A stretch of 15,528 nucleotides of DNA from Opitutales bacterium (lineage in GTDB: Bacteria; Verrucomicrobiota; Verrucomicrobiae; Opitutales; CAG-312), in NCBI GenBank assembly GCA_017623955.1, contig JAGAOA010000028.1:1-15528 (forward strand). The letters run 5' to 3'. Shown here piece by piece: positions 1 through 5,217 of this stretch. The notes under the pieces are model-generated. The model was not told the DNA's origin, did not search any database, and saw only the letters and a program-made list of their open reading frames with translations. Position numbers and translations under genes: made by a program. Numbering within the stretch: the first letter of the stretch is position 1; the number at the start of each line of letters is the position of its first letter.

Positions 1-564
1 AGATGAACATAATTCAACTGTTTCGGGAGCTACGTCAAAATTAAAACGAGCAGCAAACTGCATGGCACGCAACACACGCAAAGAATCTTCACTAAATCGA
101 GATGATGTATGACGCAAAATTTTTTGCTCTAAATCTCGCTTCCCATTATATGGATCAATTATCTCGCCAGTTAAGATGTCTTGCAATATTGCATTTATTG
201 TAAAATCTCGACGTGCACAGGCTTCTTCGTGCGACATAAATGGATCGCCTTCAATTACAAAAGCCTTGTGACCTTCGCCATTTTTACGCTCTCGACGAGG
301 CATACTTACATCTATATCACACCCTTTTAAAATCCAAACTCCAAAACTTTTGCCAACTACTTCAACTCGAAATTTCTTACGCAATATAGCTTCAATTTTC
401 TTGGACGATAACCCATAAATTTCTATATCGATGTCCTTTGGAGTCTTCCCTAAAAGAGAATCTCGCACACAACCACCAACATAAAAAGCCCTACCGCCCT
501 CACGCTCAACAGCAGAAGCTATGTATTGGCAATTTTGTGTATTTTGTGTAAGTGATTTAGACAT
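1..564 (-). CDS. cca: CCA tRNA nucleotidyltransferase / poly(A) polymerase family, N-terminal 188 residues (partial)
   Basis: Class II nucleotidyltransferase that adds or repairs the 3'-CCA end of tRNAs (or a poly(A) polymerase relative) in the cytoplasm. Only the N-terminal 188 residues are inside the window; the frame is open to base 1. Reading the minus strand from ATG at 564 gives the family hallmarks: VGGCVRD..LG at residues 29-39, the metal-binding DID at 44-46, a second acidic DID at 83-85, RRDFTINAI at 118-126 and ED..R..R at 159-166 leading into AARF. The start is supported because its ATG overlaps the stop codon of the upstream Dabb gene as TAATG, which suggests translational coupling. 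The missing C-terminal part would be needed to separate CCA-adding, A-adding and poly(A) polymerase activities. The family call is secure; exact activity is inference. Confidence 0.93.
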   Translation of the reverse strand, partial: MSKSLTQNTQNCQYIASAVEREGGRAFYVGGCVRDSLLGKTPKDIDIEIYGLSSKKIEAILRKKFRVEVVGKSFGVWILKGCDIDVSMPRRERKNGEGHKAFVIEGDPFMSHEEACARRDFTINAILQDILTGEIIDPYNGKRDLEQKILRHTSSRFSEDSLRVLRAMQFAARFNFDVAPETVELCSS

Positions 565-857
565 TATTTTATATCAAAAACCTGTATTTTTGCACCAGCA
601 GGTTTTATATAATTTTCAACAAAATTAACGTGTATTGGGTGTTCTGCGTATCTTTTAAGTCCTACTTCATCATCGTTAAAAGCTACAGTAAGAGCAAAAT
701 CAAAAAAATCATCTACTACTGGACGAGCACTAGCAACGGGTTCTCCAATATGTATAAACGCTACCCCATCTATGTTTTTTAAGGTTTCTAATCCTTCACG
801 TAAATGAGTTAATTTATCTTTATTGCGAGTTCTAAAAATAACAGTATGTACTAACAT
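564..857 (-). CDS. Dabb (stress-responsive A/B barrel) domain protein
   Basis: A 97-residue single-domain protein of the Dabb ferredoxin-like barrel family. The family start MLVHTVIFR (residues 1-9), with its conserved His4, and the C-terminal HPIHVNFV segment (73-80) are both visible, and the length is typical. Family members form small dimeric alpha/beta barrels. Some are enzymes such as cyclases; most bacterial ones have no known reaction, so none is assigned. A GAAAGGA ribosome binding site lies just upstream of the ATG. The stop codon shares bases with the start of the cca gene (TAATG), so the two are co-translated. A terminator for the preceding gene lies only about 30 bases upstream, so this pair needs its own promoter within or near that terminator, or depends on read-through. 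Confidence 0.85.
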   Translation of the reverse strand: MLVHTVIFRTRNKDKLTHLREGLETLKNIDGVAFIHIGEPVASARPVVDDFFDFALTVAFNDDEVGLKRYAEHPIHVNFVENYIKPAGAKIQVFDIK

Positions 858-886
858 TTTATTCCTTTCAATTGAGTTCTAAATAG

Positions 887-914
887 AAAAAAAAGGCGGA
901 GCAAATGCACCGCC
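887..914 (-). terminator. Intrinsic terminator of the rodZ-like gene
   Basis: On the minus strand a GGCGG/CCGCC hairpin (895-899 with 910-914), extended by a GC/GC pair after one mismatch and closed by a 4-base loop, is followed by eight T residues. It sits about 20 bases after the stop of the RodZ-like gene and directly before the Dabb gene, separating the two transcription units. Confidence 0.85.
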
Positions 915-936
915 ACAAATTATGTAAAAAATTTAT

Positions 937-1725
937 TTAGCGTGCCGATACATTAAAGACTCGCACACCAGTTAAAGTTTTATCGTATATAACTTGCGAA
1001 TTTTTCATCATTTTTATTTTAGACGCATCTAAAACTCTAACCATCAAAGCTTCTTCAAGAGGAAATTCTTTTGTAGTTCCACCTTTTATTGTGGCTGTAA
1101 ACAATGGAGCTGCATTACTCATAGGCTTTGACACTGTAACGTATGTATCAGCATAAGCCGAAATAACTAAAACGGGCTTTTGAACAACTACATCATTTAT
1201 TGGAGCTTTTACCTCTTCTTTATGTTCAACTACTTGTTGAGGTTGATTTTGTATTGTAGCATCATCATCAATAGCCTTCTTATCAGAACTCATCAACGAT
1301 GAAATCATCATAGCCAAAATAATGATTGTCAAAATCGTAAGAACAAAAACACCACCCATTTTTATGTATTTTGTAGTATTATCAGATACCTGAGTATCAT
1401 CTTCAACAACATCATTAAACTTTGTAGGTTGTGGTACTTCTTCCTCCGACGGAACTACCGAAACTTGCGGACGATATTCTTCAGATGGACGCATTGCCAT
1501 TGCTGTTTTATATTCTCGCATAATTTCTTTTTCATCAAACTTCAAGAATGATGCGTATATACGCAAAAAACCTCCGCGATAAATCTCTGCTAGTTTATCA
1601 TCGAAAATACCATTTTCAAGATTTTCAAGCATATCGACACGCAACTTTGTTGCTTCATGAACATCCTTAAGAGATAGCTCTTTCGCTTCTCTTGCCGCCT
1701 TTAATTTTGCACCTAAATTCTTCAT
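937..1725 (-). CDS. rodZ: RodZ-like helix-turn-helix membrane protein
   Basis: Predicted bitopic inner-membrane protein of the RodZ type. In known cases these link the MreB cytoskeleton to the wall-elongation machinery through a cytoplasmic HTH domain. The order seen is: an N-terminal Cro/CI-like HTH (about residues 3-70) containing LRVDMLENLENG and the RodZ-like GGFLRIYASFL at 51-61; an acidic linker; one transmembrane helix at about 123-144; a Gln/Pro-rich periplasmic linker; and a beta-rich C-terminal domain (about 184-258) resembling the RodZ C-terminal domain (DUF4115). At 262 residues it is shorter than the E. coli protein but normal for other phyla. It lies 44 bases after an AmpG-like permease, probably in one operon, and ends in a strong terminator. 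No clear Shine-Dalgarno sequence is seen. No mreB is in the window, so the role rests on domain order alone. Confidence 0.82.
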   Translation of the reverse strand: MKNLGAKLKAAREAKELSLKDVHEATKLRVDMLENLENGIFDDKLAEIYRGGFLRIYASFLKFDEKEIMREYKTAMAMRPSEEYRPQVSVVPSEEEVPQPTKFNDVVEDDTQVSDNTTKYIKMGGVFVLTILTIIILAMMISSLMSSDKKAIDDDATIQNQPQQVVEHKEEVKAPINDVVVQKPVLVISAYADTYVTVSKPMSNAAPLFTATIKGGTTKEFPLEEALMVRVLDASKIKMMKNSQVIYDKTLTGVRVFNVSAR

Positions 1726-1769
1726 TGTCTAAAATAAAATACTTCAAAGTTGTTTTTTGCAATAAAAAA

Positions 1770-3035
1770 TTAGTATCCACCCGATTTTTTTACTACCAAA
1801 ACAGCCCAAAATGTAACTGCAAATGATACCAATGTTGAAAACATAATCCAAGTAAAGAAGTTTAAATATCCCAACGACATTTGAATTTCTCCACTAAAGC
1901 ATCCAGGAAGGACTATTCCAAGAGCCATTAACGATGTGCATATAGCATAGCTCGATGTTTGATTTTCACCTTTAGATGCCCACATTAAAAATACCATAAA
2001 GCCCGCAAAGCCAAAGCCATAACCAAATTGCTCAATAGAAATTAATGCTGAATTAACAACCATACTTTGAGGTTGAAACATTGCCATATAGACATAAATC
2101 AAGTTGGGTAAATTTAGCGCACATGCCATAATTAACATACAACGAACTAAACCTCGTTTAGATATTAACATCCCACCTATAATACCTCCGCCTAACAACG
2201 CTATTGGAGCTATTGTACCATAAATAAGCCCAACCTGAGTTTCACTCATTCCAAGACCACCATCTGCGATAGAATCCATAAAAAATGGTTGAACAATTCG
2301 CAACAACTGAGCTTCGGCAAAGCGATAAAATATCACAAAAGCCAATATACAAAATATGTTCTTTTTTGTAAAAAACTCTTTAAAAGCTCTAGAAATTCCG
2401 ACAAAAACATCTTTAAAGTTTTCGGTTTTGCGTTTGATGTCATCAACACTCTTTGGCATAGAGTACTTTAAAAATGGAACAGAAATACCAACAACCAATG
2501 CACAAATTCCAAACGATGTAGCCCATCCACGTTCAATCGATCCAAAAATTTCCTTTGAAAAACCAGCTATTGACATCATCGCTCCTTGTCCGAACAATAC
2601 AGCTACTCTATAAAAGGCGTTTCTAATTCCCACGTAAAACGACTGTTCTTTCGGAGTAAGAGCTAGCATATAAAAACCATCAGCCGAGATATCATAAGTT
2701 GCCGATACAAAACCTAATAGCCAAAAAATAGAAGCAGTCAAAAATATCCAATGCGAGCTAAATTGAGCTAGAACCAACCCCAAAAAACATACAAAAAACA
2801 CACTGGCACAAAATAAAATCCAACTGCGTTTGTTAGAATAAGAATCTACTAGAGGTCCCCAAAAGCCCTTCAAGACCCATGGCAAATACAAGAAACTTGT
2901 AAGCATAGCAATAGAGGCGTTATCCATACCCATAGATTTGTAAAAACCGACAGATAACGATGCTACTATCGCATTTGGCAACCCTTCTATAAAATACAAT
3001 GCCGATAACCAAGATAATGCTCTATAATTCTTCAA
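1770..3035 (-). CDS. MFS permease, AmpG-like (PAT family)
   Basis: A 421-residue integral membrane transporter with about twelve hydrophobic segments. Features typical of AmpG/PAT-type MFS proteins are: YFIEGLPNAIV near residues 14-24; the loop 2-3 motif LPWVLKGFWGPLVDSYSNKR (about 51-70), where the aspartate and basic residues match the MFS signature; and SATYDISADGFYML near 111-124. AmpG imports anhydromuropeptides for wall recycling, but related permeases in other phyla carry other solutes, so the substrate is open. The start is TTG at 3035, not ATG: an in-frame TGA lies seven codons upstream and an AAGG ribosome binding sequence sits six bases before the TTG. It is followed after 44 bases by the RodZ-like gene with no terminator between them, suggesting a shared envelope-related transcript. 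A terminator-like hairpin lies in its own upstream leader. Confidence 0.78.
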   Translation of the reverse strand: MKNYRALSWLSALYFIEGLPNAIVASLSVGFYKSMGMDNASIAMLTSFLYLPWVLKGFWGPLVDSYSNKRSWILFCASVFFVCFLGLVLAQFSSHWIFLTASIFWLLGFVSATYDISADGFYMLALTPKEQSFYVGIRNAFYRVAVLFGQGAMMSIAGFSKEIFGSIERGWATSFGICALVVGISVPFLKYSMPKSVDDIKRKTENFKDVFVGISRAFKEFFTKKNIFCILAFVIFYRFAEAQLLRIVQPFFMDSIADGGLGMSETQVGLIYGTIAPIALLGGGIIGGMLISKRGLVRCMLIMACALNLPNLIYVYMAMFQPQSMVVNSALISIEQFGYGFGFAGFMVFLMWASKGENQTSSYAICTSLMALGIVLPGCFSGEIQMSLGYLNFFTWIMFSTLVSFAVTFWAVLVVKKSGGY

Positions 3036-3075
3036 TGATACCCTTACTATTTCTCATTATTTGTTTACTTTAAAT

Positions 3076-3104
3076 AAAAAAACCGACTTTTAATTAATTG
3101 TCGG
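3076..3104 (-). terminator. Terminator hairpin upstream of the MFS gene
   Basis: On the minus strand CCGAC (3104-3100), an AT-rich loop and GTCGG (3087-3083) are followed by seven T residues (3082-3076), a normal intrinsic terminator shape. No minus-strand gene ends here: the sequence to its right is the non-coding island and then a plus-strand gene. It therefore ends either an unrecognised transcript from the island or forms part of the 5' leader of the permease gene (an attenuator). Confidence 0.65.
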
Positions 3105-3225
3105 TAACAATCAAAAATTCTACCTATATGTTATACCAAATACATTTTTCAGACAACATTCAAACAAGATGAACTTACTGTATCTGATGTCGCATATTAT
3201 TCTTCTCGTCATAATGGCATCTATA

Positions 3226-3262
3226 AAATAGGCACCCCCCCCACTTGTGCCGTCTTGCCGAG
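3226..3262. repeat. Direct repeat copy 1 (37 bp)
   Basis: Copy 1 reads aaataggca, eight C residues, then acttgtgccgtcttgccgag. It matches copy 2 at 3294-3328 apart from the C tract, where copy 2 has one A and five C. The copies start 68 bp apart. Within copy 1, GGCAC (3231-3235) and GTGCC (3247-3251) can pair as a small hairpin. Together with copy 2 this looks like an intergenic repeat family, though its presence elsewhere in the genome cannot be seen here. Confidence 0.75.
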
Positions 3263-3293
3263 ATGGGAATCGATAGTTTCAATGTGCCCGTTT

Positions 3294-3328
3294 AAATAGG
3301 CAACCCCCACTTGTGCCGTCTTGCCGAG
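3294..3328. repeat. Direct repeat copy 2 (35 bp)
   Basis: Second copy of the repeat at 3226-3262, two bases shorter because its C tract is A plus five C. It leads directly into the folded element at 3314-3398, so copy 2 appears to be the left end of a larger unit and copy 1 an isolated or decayed left end. Confidence 0.75.
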
Positions 3329-3398
3329 TTGATTTCTCGACCTCCATATACGAGGTGGGTGCTCCCCTCAATGCTTTTGTCTTCCGTTCTAGACGGCA
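3314..3398. repeat. Nested inverted-repeat element
   Basis: Outer arms TGCCGTCT (3314-3321) and AGACGGCA (3391-3398) are perfect 8-base inverted repeats 69 bases apart. Between them lie CGAG/CTCG (3325-3328 with 3336-3339) and ACCTC/GAGGT (3340-3344 with 3352-3356). An alternative GAGG/CCTC pairing (3352-3355 with 3366-3369) competes with the second of these. The pattern suggests a folded RNA or a palindromic intergenic element. No transposase or target duplication is seen. Function unknown. Confidence 0.5.
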
Positions 3399-3573
3399 TG
3401 ACAGCCACATTAAGCAGTCGAGCTCCCTAAAAAGAATCATTAAGGCGGGAAATAGATTAGGCAGTCTCGAACACCGCAGAGGTTGTACCATATTTCTCGC
3501 AAAAAATTGACAAATAATCAAGTTTTTTTTTGATTTTTACGAAAAAAAACTATACCGTTTATGCTCAAAAAAT

Positions 3574-4251
3574 ATGAAAAATTTATCAAATAAAAACGAT
3601 ATTTTACGTACTATATTAATTCCAATAATATTTGCACTGCCTTTATTGTATAATCCATTGTACAAGCTTACTACATTCATGTATATGACAATCTTTAATG
3701 GCAACATATTCAGATTGATTAACCCAACAGATATTCAACCTGAATTTTACGCAAATAGTGTTTGGGAATGTGCAAACATAGTATTTATAAGTATATATGC
3801 ACTCATTGTACGTTTGATATGTGATATTGACACAAATTTGAAAAAGGTACTTTTTGCACTTTCGTTTGTTGCGTATTTACTTCCTCATCAAGCTATGTTA
3901 GTATCAATATGTATTACTATTTTAGCTTCAAATGATATAATTGAATGGAATATCTTAAAAAGTTGGACTGCCATATCCTACATAGGGACACTTGTAATGT
4001 CTATGTGTACTTATAGAGTGATAGTATCGCGTAAGAATAACAAGTTAAAGATTATTCTAGTAAGTTTTACAAACTTATTGCTTTTAGTAGCTAGTATATT
4101 GCCATTCGCAACTGAATATAATCAATATCTTATATATACATCTTTCGCCATTGTTTTTGTTTGGATAGCAACAATGGCTGATATTACATTTGAAGGATTT
4201 GGTTATAAGATTATAGAAAAACTTATAACAAGAAATACAAAGACTGTCTAA
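3574..4251 (+). CDS. Unrecognised multi-pass membrane protein
   Basis: I do not recognise this 225-residue protein. About six hydrophobic segments are visible, near residues 12-28, 64-83, 91-116, 131-150, 158-178 and 186-204, joined by short polar loops, with a basic C-terminal tail. There is no signal-peptide cleavage site, no lipobox, and no motif of a known transporter or enzyme. The ATG at 3574 is the first reasonable start; no Shine-Dalgarno sequence is seen, and another ATG 13 bases upstream is out of frame. It is a single-gene unit facing left-hand neighbours of the opposite strand. It lies between the structured island and a convergent unknown gene, so context gives no function. Its codons are very AT-rich, like the rest of the window. 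That it is a real gene is supported by its length and consistent membrane topology. Confidence 0.65.
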   Translation: MKNLSNKNDILRTILIPIIFALPLLYNPLYKLTTFMYMTIFNGNIFRLINPTDIQPEFYANSVWECANIVFISIYALIVRLICDIDTNLKKVLFALSFVAYLLPHQAMLVSICITILASNDIIEWNILKSWTAISYIGTLVMSMCTYRVIVSRKNNKLKIILVSFTNLLLLVASILPFATEYNQYLIYTSFAIVFVWIATMADITFEGFGYKIIEKLITRNTKTV

Positions 4252-4253
4252 AT

Positions 4254-4283
4254 AAAAAAAAGGAGCAGTAAACACTACTCCTT
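4254..4283 (-). terminator. Terminator of the 254-residue unknown gene
   Basis: On the minus strand AAGGAG/CTCCTT (4278-4283 with 4260-4265), extended by AGT/ACT after one mismatch, is followed by a T tract (4261-4254). It terminates the minus-strand gene that stops at 4309. It lies directly after the stop codon of the convergent plus-strand gene, for which the downstream side lacks a good T tract. Confidence 0.8.
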
Positions 4284-4308
4284 AAAAATTATTCAGATAT
4301 TCCTTTTA

Positions 4309-5073
4309 TTATTGTAACGATGCAGATCGCCACCAATCGTAATGTTCGTCTTCCAGTTGTTTTATAGACGGCATTGAGTAGAAAAGCATTTTCCCCTCGC
4401 CTGCTACATAAAAGCCCGAGCGAATCATTCTATAAGGAAACTCACTAGTTGTACGCAATAAGACTTTACTATTTTTACCACCTTTCGATGAAACTTGAAT
4501 TAGGCAATCGCGTAGGTGGAACTGATTTTTATATGGCAAAACAGACATATCGCCATTATAAATATCATTTTCTAATTCACCTAATTTCATATCGCAGAAA
4601 GCGATTTTATCGAAACGCACAAGTTTTGTTGTAGAAGTTATATCGTTAGAATACTCAGATGGATTTAAAATACTCACAACTCTAGTGCGTGCAGGTGCCA
4701 ACGTTTGATACATATACGGATGTATTTTTGAATCGGGAACAAACTCTGAATGTTCTAACTCTAAAGTTTTACCATCACTTGTTACGACATATAGTTTACC
4801 GATAGCACTCATAGGAACATGTTCCAAAACTCTATACACCGACAAATATACTGACTTATGAGGAGAACCATCAGTATGAGGTTTACAAAGTTTATCAATT
4901 TTTGAAACTGGAAGATAATCGCTAGTAAAATTTTTATCTACTTCAAAAAATATTGCCTGTGAATAATTGCGACGCAATGATCCTGTTGCAAAATACGAAC
5001 CAAATTCCTTGGGAGGTAGATTTGATGCGATTAATGCTTCAGGAGACAACGACAGATATAGATAATTTTGCAT
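4309..5073 (-). CDS. Uncharacterised soluble protein, 254 residues
   Basis: No function is recognised. The protein is soluble, without signal peptide or membrane segment, and looks like a complete mixed alpha/beta protein. Distinct segments are LPPKEFGSYFATGS (19-32), QAIFFEVD (39-46), a central stretch around VYLSVYRVLEHVP, and FPYRMIRSGFYV near the C-terminus. The sequence gives the impression of a conserved hypothetical family, but I cannot name one. An AAAGGA ribosome binding site precedes the ATG at 5073, and terminators on both sides isolate it as a single-gene unit with its promoter in 5074-5165. A TTGACT and a TATAAA are visible there, but their spacing (11 bases) is too short for a standard promoter. 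No catalytic motif is evident. Confidence 0.75.
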   Translation of the reverse strand: MQNYLYLSLSPEALIASNLPPKEFGSYFATGSLRRNYSQAIFFEVDKNFTSDYLPVSKIDKLCKPHTDGSPHKSVYLSVYRVLEHVPMSAIGKLYVVTSDGKTLELEHSEFVPDSKIHPYMYQTLAPARTRVVSILNPSEYSNDITSTTKLVRFDKIAFCDMKLGELENDIYNGDMSVLPYKNQFHLRDCLIQVSSKGGKNSKVLLRTTSEFPYRMIRSGFYVAGEGKMLFYSMPSIKQLEDEHYDWWRSASLQ

Positions 5074-5165
5074 ATTATTTTTTCCTTTCGTATTTGATTA
5101 TGTCCCTCTGACAGCGAACATCATTTTATAAAAACGGGAAAAGTCAATAAAAATGAAATAATAAT

Positions 5166-5199
5166 AAAAAAAAAGTGATTCTAATTTTGAGAACCACTT
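5166..5199 (-). terminator. Terminator of the rhamnosidase gene
   Basis: On the minus strand a 10-bp stem (AAGTGGTTCT pairing with AGAATCACTT, one G-U pair; 5199-5190 with 5182-5173) with a 7-base loop is followed by a run of T residues (5174-5166). It lies about 20 bases after the stop at 5218. Confidence 0.85.
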
Positions 5200-5217
5200 A
5201 GAAATAAAATATTAAAT

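Larger units (their letters stand above)
3105..3573. other. Intergenic region with a GC-richer structured island
   Basis: This stretch has no convincing gene. Bases 3105-3220 are ordinary AT-rich sequence in which nothing is recognised. Bases 3226-3490 are visibly richer in G and C than everything around them and carry a direct repeat and nested inverted repeats, listed separately. Bases 3500-3573 return to A/T tracts in front of the plus-strand membrane protein gene. Short open frames of 65-80 codons cross the island on both strands, but they resemble no protein family and overlap the repeats, so they are not called. Confidence 0.6.

Noticed and set aside
3226..3328. CRISPR array
   Set aside because: There are only two copies of the repeat, the internal C tract differs, there is no third unit and no cas gene is nearby.
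3226..3398. Insertion sequence or MITE
   Set aside because: No transposase frame and no target-site duplication were found; only an inverted-repeat element can be supported.
3279..3521. Open frames of 65-80 codons on both strands of the intergenic island
   Set aside because: They overlap each other and the repeats, resemble no protein and have no ribosome binding site; the openness follows from the local GC-richer composition.
3507..3536. TTGACA as promoter of the unknown membrane protein
   Set aside because: The -35 match is perfect, but nothing like TATAAT lies 16-18 bases downstream; the region is mostly T and A tracts.
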